A DNA stretch of 64,000 bases, taken from Scolanthus callimorphus. Its lineage: Eukaryota; Cnidaria; Anthozoa; Actiniaria; Edwardsiidae. Position 1 is the first letter of the stretch. Each line of letters starts with the position of its first letter. The translations under genes were made by a program, and so were the position numbers. The notes under the pieces were generated by a model. It had not been told where the DNA came from. It searched no databases and worked only from the letters and a program-made list of their open reading frames with translations. The DNA is taken from contig CM066912.1 in the NCBI GenBank assembly GCA_033964015.1, positions 29,784,532-29,848,531 on the forward strand, given 5' to 3'. Of the stretch, positions 11,450 to 52,000 are shown piece after piece.

Positions 11450-13002
11450 ATCAAATTACTGCGATTTTCCGTTTCTCATGGACGATCCAGCTATCAGCGC
11501 GCGCGATCCATCAAACCTCTAACGCCTGGTTTCCATATAGTCTTATCTGTCGACCGTGAAACAAAAGAAATTGGAATTATTCTTTTGTTTCACGGTTGAC
11601 TGATACGACAGATAAGACTATTTAGTATAAACCAACTAATGGTCTATTACAAATCGTGCATTCTGATTGGCTGATCTACTAATGGTAGTGATAGACCGTG
11701 CCTGGCAAAACCACCACCTTTCTTTGCAAGAAAACTTGATTTTTTCAACATAAAATAAAGGAGTTCATTGCCAAAACCGCGACCAACTAGTTGGTTTATA
11801 CTAAAAAAATTAGACCTCTCGTCCTCATGTGCTATGATATCAACAGACCATTCGGCCTTCGGCCTCATGGTCTATTCATCATAGCACATTCGGCCTTGAG
11901 GTCTAATTGTTAAATGGAAACTAGGCTTTAACAGGCTTTAAGACTGTATGGAAACCAGGCCTAAAGACAAAAGACAGGCGCATGTATTGTTTCTAAGTTT
12001 CGTTTGCATTTTCCTTCTAAGGTGAAAAAAAGTGGCTGCATGAAATCACCCAGCTGTTTACTCGTTTTTATGCTAAGGAGTGCTACAATACCCTCCACAA
12101 CCGTCTGTTATAGCCCGCGATGTGTCATGAGACAGAATCGACATGGACCCTGGTTCGGTCTCTTTTAGAGGTGATCTTGATCTTCAATAAATTTTAGGGA
12201 GTTTGGTATCTTTTAGGGCCGAAACTGAGTCCAAATTGTTTTTCCTCATGATGGTGCTTCTAAAAACCGTTTAAGAAAGAGAGATTACTCGATGAGAAGA
12301 TGATAAATTAGAAACAAACACGGAAATTTCTTATGGGTATCTTTCACCTGCTACCTGTGTCCTTCGCGACTACTTGGCACATAAGACCTCATCTTTTAGG
12401 GTATCTTTTAGGGTAATAATTTTTTTGGGCCACGTCATGGCCGCCATGTTTGGTATCTTTTAGGGATGAAACTGAAAATTTCCGACGATCATCCCCGACC
12501 CCCCCCCCCCCCCCCCCCCCCCGTTTTTTTTTTTTTTTTCCGTCAGTCGTTTACCTTTTATTTGAGGACGCCTACTTGGCACATAAGACCTCATCTTTTA
12601 GGGTTTTAGGTTTTGTTTACCTTTTATTCAGCAAGACAATAAGTACTGATGTCGATAAGTACAATATAAGTACAATACAAGGACAGTGATGTCAATAAGT
12701 ACAATATAAGTGCAAGGAAAAGGCTACCTTGCGAGCAGAGGTTTTTTCGGTCAGTTGTTTACCGTTTATTGAGACGTTCGCGTCGCTGGTATGTCGCATT
12801 AAACAAGATAAACTACAACGCGACCAGCGACGCGAACGGCCTCAATAAAAGGTAAACGACTGACAGAAAGAAACGTCTGCTCGCATGGTAGGAAACGGCA
12901 AGAAACGGTTTTTGATTATTGCTGAAAGGTTGCTGATTTTTTTCCTCGCATTTGGCTACTCGCAAACACTGTTCAACTTCTTGTTGATTTTTGCTCTTGC
13001 TA
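11450..13002. other. Intergenic repeats between FReD copy 2 and GPCR 1
   Basis: No gene seen. It holds a foldback at 11536-11623 (TAGTCTTATCTGTCGAC arms, loop GAAATTGGAATTATTC), scattered GGTATCTTTTAGGG words with a direct duplication of CTACTTGGCACATAAGACC at ~12371 and ~12569, a ~30-base C tract followed by a T tract (12496-12540), and a foldback at 12724-12891 (GCGAGCAGAG ... GTCAGTTGTTTACC arms around GACGTTCGCGTCGCTGG). Confidence 0.65.
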
Positions 13003-13016
13003 TTTATTTCTTTATT
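13003..13016 (-). terminator. Polyadenylation signals of GPCR 1
   Basis: Two AATAAA hexamers on the minus strand (13003-13008 and 13011-13016), ~100 bp past the stop codon of the GPCR at 13115. Placement fits; not verified. Confidence 0.5.
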
Positions 13017-13114
13017 TATATATCATAATCCGCAAAGCGTTAGCATCTGTACCGGATATGTAAGAAGTTAAAACAAAAATAGACAAACACAAAATAGCAA
13101 GCACAAAATATTAA

Positions 13115-14215
13115 TTATATATTTTGCTCTTGCATTTCCACTTCTATGCCTCCAACAGAGGAAACGAGGCATGGAAAAAGTTGTCGAAGTTTTGAACGAA
13201 AGTCTTCCATGAACACAAAATAAATCAGTGGGCTCAGCACTGGGCTTAGAGAACCCATGTAAAACGTGACAACGCCTAGTAAATGGCCAAGGCAATATGC
13301 AGAGATAGTCGACGAGTTGTCGGTGACTATCAGCTCTCTCACAATAAAAAATAAGTATGCTGGGAAACTGCAAATGATCTCGAGTAAAACCGAAGCGAGG
13401 ATCATTCTTGTCGCAGATTGAAAACGCTTGATTCTTCGTTTCTGTTCATCGCAGGGGATTTGAACAGCGCCTTTAAGAAGGTTCAGTTTTCGCATGATCG
13501 TAAAATTCAAAAGCAATGTTGCGATGATATTGCATGCAATAAGTGCATACGCGCTGTATGACCAATACTGCAAGACACGGCTAGCTATTCCGTGTCTTGT
13601 CAATGAATAAAGGCAGAGTTTATCGCTATTAATTCTTGCAGCTTTTACCATATACGCACACATAGCGAAAGGAACTCCCCAAGTTATACAAATTATTAAT
13701 ATCAATCCTCGACGTTTAATTTGAGGCAACTGTATCGACGACGACACTGCCCGATATCGTTCGACAGTCATCATAAGTAGAGTAATTCCCGAAGCACACG
13801 GTGCAGTTATCATAATGAAGGCATATAACTTGCAGCTTTCGTTTGTGCTCGCATATATATTCATCATATCACTCCAAATCCCGCCTCTTCGTAGAGAAAC
13901 TAGTCTGGAAACACAGTGGGCGAGAACAGAAATTAAACTTGCGGCTGACATGTTTGCTATCAATATATTGATATTCTTCTTCTTGAGTTCTTGCTTTGTT
14001 AGAACCAGGACGATTACCAAAGTATTCCAACTGAAACCGAATATCAATAAGAAACACAAGGCAAACGTGTGACCCGCGATGGATTCCGTACAAATTTGTA
14101 GTACCGAAGCCGACGAGTTGGTTGAATTGCGACCGAATGGGAAATCTGTGGACACCTGCATCGTACGAATTTGTATGTACTGTTCTTCTACTGATTTCCA
14201 AAATCGTTTATCCAC
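13115..14215 (-). CDS. Divergent class A (rhodopsin-like) GPCR, single exon
   Basis: Predicted 366-residue seven-pass plasma-membrane receptor. Approximate helices: TM1 49-73 (with the conserved Asn at 64 in SWNTLV), TM2 83-106, TM3 128-150, TM4 170-190, TM5 216-240, TM6 269-293 (FPAYLFF, conserved Pro), TM7 309-334. The TM3/ECL2 cysteine pair is likely C128 and C201. The extracellular N-terminus has possible N-glycosylation sites (NST, NSS). Departures from the family consensus: Ser instead of the sodium-site Asp in TM2 (ANMSAASL), ERY instead of DRY at 152-154, and SPLIY instead of NPxxY in TM7. The ligand is unknown; such variants are common among expanded cnidarian receptors. The start at 14215 is the first in-frame Met, with a second Met at residue 19 as an alternative. 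The frame is intact. Confidence 0.85.
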   Translation of the reverse strand: MDKRFWKSVEEQYIQIRTMQVSTDFPFGRNSTNSSASVLQICTESIAGHTFALCFLLIFGFSWNTLVIVLVLTKQELKKKNINILIANMSAASLISVLAHCVSRLVSLRRGGIWSDMMNIYASTNESCKLYAFIMITAPCASGITLLMMTVERYRAVSSSIQLPQIKRRGLILIICITWGVPFAMCAYMVKAARINSDKLCLYSLTRHGIASRVLQYWSYSAYALIACNIIATLLLNFTIMRKLNLLKGAVQIPCDEQKRRIKRFQSATRMILASVLLEIICSFPAYLFFIVRELIVTDNSSTISAYCLGHLLGVVTFYMGSLSPVLSPLIYFVFMEDFRSKLRQLFPCLVSSVGGIEVEMQEQNI

Positions 14216-14817
14216 AAAGCCAACATCGCAAATACTTCAAAGTACCTACTACCGTCGTAGAGCCGCGATAAAAGCGCGAAAAAAACAGGTACAGCTGGCA
14301 AGTAATATTGTTTTTACATCTCAAAGTCAAAGTTGACATTGGCTTATAAAAGATTTTACCAAGTCGACGACATGAATTTCTATAAATTTTGCAGTTGAAT
14401 ACCGGTTTTGCCATTATTACATCTCGCCCGGGACCTTCATAGATTTTATCTCAGTTTTGACTAAAGCCCTGGCAAGACGCAAGAAGAAATCATTACAATT
14501 TCTCATTTATTTATTTCTCATTTCAGCCTGAAGTTGCCAAGACAAAATAGAGCATATTGCAGATGAGTGTCGAAAATTAAAAGCAAAGTAAATACACCTA
14601 GCCAATCAGAAACGAAACCCATTCAATAACCAACCAATCAGGAGGCCCGAAGTGATTACGATTTGCGTTTAAGTTATCTATTACCGTCGACTCTCGCCTT
14701 GCAGACACCCCGTTAATACGAACAAAAACCAGTCCGGCGGAACCTATATAGAAATGACTGAAACTCGCCCCGTTATTACGCACTCTCACTATTACGGACA
14801 CTTTCCTGCCCCATTGC

Positions 14818-14897
14818 AGGACATTTAACAAATGTCCTGATTTTCTGTGGTATGTCCTCTTATATACCACGGAATGACGTAATAAAGTGGTCAAAAT
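14818..14897. mobile_element. Repeat end, CCGTGGTATGTCCTC family
   Basis: The segment CATTTAACAAATGTCCTGA through TATATACCACGGAATGACG and AATAAAGTGG is the reverse complement of sequence at 63505-63600 and resembles 63005-63040. This gives three copies of one family in the window. Confidence 0.65.
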
Positions 14898-15017
14898 GTT
14901 GTGGACTCACGAGGCGCAGCCGAATAAAAACAATAAAAGCGCGCGCGCGCGCAGCCAAACGCTTGTTTTCAATGGTTCTTTTTAGCGCGCGCTGATGATG
15001 GCGCGTTCCGTGGTATA

Positions 15018-15632
15018 TTATACACTTAATGACTGCTTCCGAGGGAACAGCGAGTTTTGTTTCCCCGAGAATCTCGATGTTTCCCGAGACGAAGTCGAGA
15101 TTCGAGGGAAAACAAAACTCGCTGTTTCCCGAGGATGCAGTCATTAAGTGTTTTATTATATAGCAAAAAGAAAATACGGTAAAAATAGTCTGCCGAAATT
15201 TCTCGCTCTAGCGATGTCGCCCGCGCGGGCAACAATTTTTTAATTGTAGCCCGCGGGGGCTACATTGAATTGTAGCCCACCACGTGACCATGATAGAACC
15301 AATCAGAGCGCGCGCTTTGATCGAATAAACACGAGCTATATAATAATATACACTTAATGACTGCTTCCGAGTGAAACAGCGAGTTTGTTTTCCCGAGAAT
15401 CTCGATGTTTCCCGAGGGTGCAGTCATTAAGTGTTTTATTATATAGCAAAAAGAAAATACGGTAAAATTCATAAAAAATCATCCGCCGAAATTTCTCGCT
15501 CTAGCGATGTCGCCCGCGCGGGCAACAATTTTTTAACTGTAGCCCGCGCGGGCTACATTGGATTTGTAGCCCGCCACGTGACCATGATAGAACCAATCAG
15601 AGCGCGCGCTTCGATCGAATAAACACGAGCTA
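15018..15632. mobile_element. Tandem pair of ~300-bp palindromic elements
   Basis: Two direct copies (15018-15343 and 15344-15632). Each starts TATACACTTAATGACTGC, has a hairpin AACAGCGAG...CTCGATGTTTCCCGAG, continues through GCAGTCATTAAGTGTTTTA and CGGTAAAA, then GTAGCCCGCGCGGGCTACA, and ends AATAAACACGAGCTATATAA. The second copy has lost half of the first hairpin. They lie between GPCR 1 and the CaMKII 3' end. Confidence 0.75.
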
Positions 15633-15640
15633 TATAATAA

Positions 15641-15644
<4 letters not shown>

Positions 15645-15671
<27 letters not shown>

Positions 15672-15720
15672 CCGAGTCAATAGCCCATGAGGCCGAAGGC
15701 CGAAACGCGCGCGTTGAGGT
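15645..15720. mobile_element. Half copy of the ATTATTCCTCGAGCCC palindrome
   Basis: Shares ATTATTCCTCGAGCCCGAAT and CAATAGCCCATGAGGC with the complete palindrome at 18868-18966; here the second arm is missing. Confidence 0.6.
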
Positions 15721-16407
15721 ATAAAGTAGCACGAGTAGTAGTATTTACGATCTCAAGAAGGAGAAACGATTTAATACAATGACCAATTTCATTTTATTTT
15801 TATTAGTCTTACGAGATGCTATAACTTACTGATTAATAGTATTTCTAATAATAATTCCATTTCTATCTTGCTGTAAATTCAATAAAAATTAACGACAAGG
15901 TTTCTCTATTATCGATGTGCTGTCTGTGACAGTTCTCCTACTCAGCTTGAAAAGACAAGCCTAATCTCGTTTCCACACAATTTCTCGGCTTTGCTTTTCT
16001 GTCAACATGATCGCGAGAGTGAATTTATTAATCACTAAATCGTAATGGCCTTCAAATTTGTGATCATCATCATTAGGCGAAATGGTCATTTGACCTGCAC
16101 GAGTTGTCCCAGTGAAGCGCCGTCTTAAGGGCGTAGCAGGAGAGGTCGGGCTCTGTTCATTCTTGTTCGCACTGTTTTTTATCTTGCTAACCCTTTCTGA
16201 CCCTCCTATCGTCTCTCTGGCGCTCCAAGAGTTAGGAAACCAAGAGTCATTACTAGAATCTACCATATTAGAGGTCCCTCCACTTCAGCCTCACAAAAGC
16301 GTATATTTTTAGAAACACATTTTCACATAAAATTGAACAGAGACTTCAAGTTTACAAACTTTTAATGCAAACTTGAGAGACATGCAACAGCAGCTGTAAT
16401 TTTTAGC

Positions 16408-16545
16408 CGTCGGCTGGGTTGACCTCGGTGTGAGAACCATTCCCAGAGGACCCCTTTGTGTTTAGTTCTCATTTCATCATGATTCATTCTACTAAACAAA
16501 ATAATCTTTGTGACGTAACTTGTGAACACTCTGAGGAAAAGCCTC
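16408..16545. mobile_element. Second copy of the 7493-7650 TIR family
   Basis: CTCGGTGTGAGAACCATTCC, CCCCTTTGTGTTTAGTTCTC and TTTCATCATGATTCATTC match the element at 7493-7650 with scattered changes. The right TIR is degraded. Confidence 0.6.
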
Positions 16546-16638
16546 TGAGGAAAAGCGGTAAACGAACCAAGCAAACAAAATCAGAAAACCATGAAAATGT
16601 GTTACTAAAAAAACGCTTTTCTGATGCTGATCGAAACC

Positions 16639-16979
16639 TTACCTGCGAAAGCCGACACCACTTCGCGCTCGTCTAAAGAGACTCCCGCAAAGAGGCGTCT
16701 GCACGCTCAATTCAAACATTCCATACTAATGACGTATTTTGACCCAGATCTGGTCAAAAGTATTACGTGGCCAATTTAACTATTTGATATTTAATTTTTA
16801 TAGCACACAAAGTATATTATAGTAAGGAATTCAAATAAGACAAAATAAGACGTAATTATTTTGACCAGATTTGAGACAAAATACGTCATCAGTATGGAAT
16901 GTTTGGCTTGAGCGCGCAGACGCCTCTTTGCGAGAGTCTCTTTCGGCAAGCGCTTAGTGGTGTCGGCTTTCGAAGGCTA
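16639..16979. mobile_element. Long-TIR element with 9-bp target duplication
   Basis: Arms of ~120-140 bp (GCGAAAGCCGACACCACT, GAGGCGTCTGC, AACATTCCATACT, ATGACGTATTTTG and their complements) surround an AT-rich centre. The flanks at 16630-16638 and 16980-16988 both read ATCGAAACC, a perfect 9-bp duplication. Long TIRs plus a 9-bp duplication point to a Mutator-like non-autonomous element. There is no transposase inside. Confidence 0.75.
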
Positions 16980-17320
16980 ATCGAAACCACACTGATACAA
17001 AATTCTAACTCTCGAGGAAACTATAGTTATTCTTCAGCACATTGCACGATACCGGTTTACTACACCATTGTACACTAACTAGGAATTCTACAATTTGAAA
17101 TTGTGATGAATATCTAAATCTAATTTACAGTAAATAATGGAATGGTTATATAAATAATTGAATTGAAGTTTGCCTATCTGTGAGATAAGTTGGCATGTAA
17201 TTCTTTACAAGCAAAAATGGATATTGCTGGATACTTTCTAGAAATTCACGAAGCCGTGCATGAAAAATCGTCAACTGAAATCACAAAAGTGGGTTCGACT
17301 CGTCTTTAATCGCTGGCTAA

Positions 17321-17502
17321 GGGGTGGACCATTAGAAATTGGGGGAAGGGGAGGGTAACAATTCCAAAAAAATGCCCGTGCAAGGCAGAGATCCAAGCAA
17401 GAAAAAAGCATCATACAAAGTCCTGAAAAAAGTCTCGCACAACCTGATCTAAGAAAAAAAAATGCTGACCACCCTCCCCAAAATTCTTATGGTCCATCCC
17501 TA
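17321..17502. mobile_element. TIR element, GGACCATTAGAA family
   Basis: GGGGTGGACCATTAGAAATT at the left and AATTCTTATGGTCCATCCC at the right are inverted. The interior is purine/pyrimidine skewed. Related ends occur at 24533-25613 and 30764. Confidence 0.7.
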
Positions 17503-18131
17503 AACGAGGCAACAAAGATTTGGCAACCTTCTGCTCGCTATAACGCTTCTTGAACTGGCTAAATGTGACAACCTTGTTCCGGCAGTCATATAAAAGTAGT
17601 AACTGTCGAGAAGCTTTGCTCGCAAACTATATGTCTTCCTTTCTTGCAAACATTATCCGCAATAAAGTGCAATAAATTCTAAAAGCAAATTATCAAATTA
17701 TCTATTCTATCTATGGAGCATTTAGACAAAAGCCACTAATAAATGAAATTATCAATACTTCTATACATCAATTTTTTAAATACAATTCTCAATAGGCTAC
17801 CAAGGTAACGTCTTAAGCTTGTTGCTCAGAAGTGCCGCGTTGTCCTGGCAACTATTTATAAGACATTTATATTTCTGAATAATCATTACCATATATGGTA
17901 ATAACATGATATCTTCTTCTTAACCATGACCATATTTGGCAACTGTTGCCATATTTGACAAATCAAGACATGTGTGTACCTGATAAGTAATATTATCTTT
18001 GGTGATGTTAATAATGGAATTCTCATCTTCAATGTGACATTTTGCACAATTCTGTGACATCATAATGTAATTCTTCATATTCACTCCCAATATTCACCAC
18101 AGGATTCCCAAAACGTCTATCTCAGGGCTCC

Positions 18132-48320
<30,189 letters not shown>

Positions 48321-49094
48321 ATTTCACCTTCAAGATTTCCACTCAAGCGAGATATCGATGTAAACGGACGATCACGTGATCTGGAGTTCGGCCGATATCG
48401 GGAGACTAAACAATGAAGGGTCGAGTGATTATTAATAAGTTTTATATCTACCATATCTAAAGAAGTGGTATATAACAAGAAACGTTATCGGGTTATTCTG
48501 CAAAAGAAGGACTCGTTGGAGAAATTGAGTGATCCTTCGAAATGGAGCTTAGAGCCGAGCGATCAAAATAAGCTACTTGTCCATAACACAGGAAGCCCGA
48601 GACATTCGCATTTCGCGGCTGCATCAATAAAATAACGAACGAACAATCAAAAATGAAAATAACGAAGCCACAAACGAAAGAAAACAATAACAAAGAGCAG
48701 AGTGCTGCACCATTTGACTCAATGAGGGGCGGTCCCTCTCGCGAACAGGATGTAAGGGGACGGCAGCAGGGCCGGGACCCGGGACGTCAACTCTCCCTGT
48801 TTTGCTGGGAGCAGCTCGTTTTATTGATTACGTACCCGAGGCATATACTATAAAAATATACTAGAACGATGTGTTAACCCTTATCCTGACTAGTAGTCTT
48901 GATAGTTCAGATATTTTGAATGTTTTTATGTGAACTTGAAGTAATATTGTCAAAAATATAGTTAAATTATTCATGATGAGCATTCCTCCATTTAGGAATG
49001 ACGATCGCCGGCCTCGATGCGACAGAGAGGGGGATTGGCACTAAATGCATCAGACAACGGTGCATCATGGTACTTGTCCTTTCTAATTTTCAAG
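48321..49094. promoter_or_regulatory. Divergent promoter region of CaMKII and erlin
   Basis: 774 bp separate the CaMKII start codon (minus, 48320) from the erlin start codon (plus, 49095). Both ATGs lie in a YY1-like context: AATATGGCGGCC for CaMKII and CAAGATGGCGGCTG for erlin. It also holds CGATCACGTGATC near 48370 and a short repeat fragment at 48779-48815. No TATA box is evident next to either gene. Transcription starts are not known. Confidence 0.6.
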
Positions 49095-52000
49095 ATGGCG
49101 GCTGCAGTTGGCTTTGGAATAGCTATCGCGTTTTTAGCAATCATGTTTAACTTCTCCGTGCATAAGGTCGAAGAAGGTACGTGATTTAGTAGTATATATC
49201 ACCTAGCTTAATATAGATAAAGTTTTATTGAAATCGATTCATGAAATCGCGCGATATGTGATGTTGAACTGTCACGCTATCTTTCTTTGTGTTTTGTGCA
49301 AGGTTTGCGCTGCAGCTTTTCAAACTTCACAATTCGGTGAAGTTTGATATTTGATTTTGCAAAAAATCAGTATCACAACTAGTAAGTATATGGCAATAAG
49401 AAAAACTGCTTTTTGATTGAGAAATAGCTGTTCGTGACATGAATTTTACCAGGCATGCACTTTTTTAACTTCCTGTTTATGTGGATGTTATCCATGCGTT
49501 CAAGGGAAAGAATGTCTGATTAATTCTGCAGTTTTGACCCAATATCTTTTTAGCGGAGCTCCAGCGCGGGATGAAGGCCCGCGCAAGCGGAGCACCATAC
49601 CTAAGGGAAAAACGTATACTATCGAGTTGATTTTGAACGTCACGGGCATTATGGATCATTTTGATGACGTCATTGATGACGAAAGGGCACGTGACTTTGG
49701 TGCAGAGTTCCTCTTATGGTCTTTGAAAGTTTGTCCAAGTTTGGCTTCTATAGAAGCTTCCCTTCGGGAGATATGATTTTTTCTTTCTTTATTTCTCTGG
49801 TATTAAACCTATAGTGTCCGCCGTCCGGTGTCCGTCCGCCGTCCGCCGTCCGTGTACACATGGGAACCCTGTGGTACGCAAGGAAAAAATTATATCTCCT
49901 CAAGGGAACATGCTAGGACAACCATACTTGGGATATTTTGTCTATGCCACAAGGGGGGTGCTGTAACACGGTCACGTGATGTGGCGTCATCGATGACGTC
50001 ATCACTGATTGAAAAATTAATATCTCATGAAGGGAAGACTCTAAAACAACCAAACTTGATTAGTGTAGTCTAGGTCACCAGATGAGCGAAATGAAGTGGT
50101 CATGTGATCTGACATCATCGATGACGTCATCTAGGCTTGAAAAATTAATATCTCGTGAAGGGAAGACTCTAAAACAACCAGACTTGGGTAGTGTAGTCTA
50201 GGTCACCAGATGAGCGAAATGAGTTGGTTACGTGATATGACGTCAGCGATGACGTCATCTATGCCTGGAAAATTAATATATTGTGAAGGGAAGACTCTAA
50301 AACAACCAGACTTTTGTAGTGTAGTCTAGGCCACCAGATGAGCAAAATGAAGTGGTCAAGTGATATGACGTCAGTGATGACGTCATCTATGCCTGAAAAA
50401 TTAATACCTCGTGAAGGGAAGACTCTAAAACAACCAAACTTTTGTAGTGTAGTCTAGGTCACCAGATGAGCAAAATGAAGTGGTCAGGTGATATGACGTC
50501 ATCGACGACGCCATCTATGCTTGAAAAATGTTCTCTTTATTGCACTTTTGAATCATTCCATTTGGAGGAATTAATACCTTAATTTTTCTGAAGGAGGTTT
50601 TTATCTCACTTGACAGGATGCTTATTTTCGTCCCTGTATTTGTATTGTGTCAATGCAGCAACATACCGAAGAAAACACTGTTGTATACATATCAAGAGAC
50701 ATTTTTTCTTAAAAAGCCTATAAGTATAAACCATGTACACATGGGAATCCCTTTCATTCGCACAGAAAATTTTATAACCGGGAGCTCCGCTTTTAGCCAG
50801 TGGCTAAATCTATATATTAGTGTTTTTTTTTGTTGTTGGTGTTTTTCATATCTGGATGGACGGATAAGTTTTCGATGTTACTATGATCATCCAGAATAAC
50901 ATACTGTATAAACAAATTTAGCAGCTGGAACAATTTGAATTATACATTAAATGTAACAGGTATTTTTCTGTTTGTGAATGTGATAGTTCTTTGTTGTGCC
51001 AGCTGTCTCTTTGATATGGTACTTCTTGTAATTCTGTACTTTAGATTTCCACTGATTTTCAAGCATTCTAGACATTGAATGCCATGGACATGTAATATGA
51101 ATACACAAGGCATTTTGTACAATTTGTACAGCTTTACATGCAACTGATGCAAATTAATTGTTCTTTTGCCTTTCCTCTAGCTCCTTCTGGTCCCCTACAT
51201 CGTGAAAGCAGTTGGTCAGAAAAAATAAGTTAGAAAAAAAAAAACTCAGCTTGTATAAAACAAAATCATCACCTTATATCATATACTCTTATTTTTTAGT
51301 ATTAATTACTAATTTTTAGTATTAATTAGTATTAGTATTAATAAAAGTGTCCTGTGTTTGTGAGAAAAAGACCTACTTTGAGCAATTTCTAGAATGAACT
51401 CTGACAATATTATTGTTTTGGGTTATTTTGACACATTGTTTTATGTTGCAGGTCATATTGCTGTGTATTATAGGGTAGGTAGCACACACATTAATTGCAC
51501 TTTTTACAATTCTGCCACACTCTCCACCAGCTTCACACACACACACACACACACTCACTACCCATATTTACATCTTTGACATCACTTTTGATGTGTCAGA
51601 TTTTGTAGTGTACACTTCCAACGTTCATGGGCCTCTCCCGGAGGAATCCTTCACTTGATGGTTAAAAGGGCTCTCGCATGCTAAATATTCGTCCACTGTG
51701 GACATAAAATAAGTAAAATTGTAACTGAAAACACATGTCATGTACATCTGCCAGTAGTAATCAAAATAATCCTTCAGATTTAATAGAAAAACCTTTTGAG
51801 TGTTAGACATGCAATTCTAGGTTGTTTTGACCTGTTATCAAGAGGATGGAATTGGATTGCGATTTGAGGTAGTTTCTTTTCAGAGATGTGGCCAGCTAGC
51901 ATGCAAGAGCCCCTTTAACTATGGAACTAGTGACTGCCAAGCTGCACTTCATCATGGCTGAAACCAGAGCAGGGCAAATTCCAGTGGAGCCCTAGTTGAG

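Noticed and set aside
49978..50525. CRISPR-like regularly spaced repeat
   Set aside because: Units are contiguous satellite copies without unique spacers, in a eukaryotic intron.
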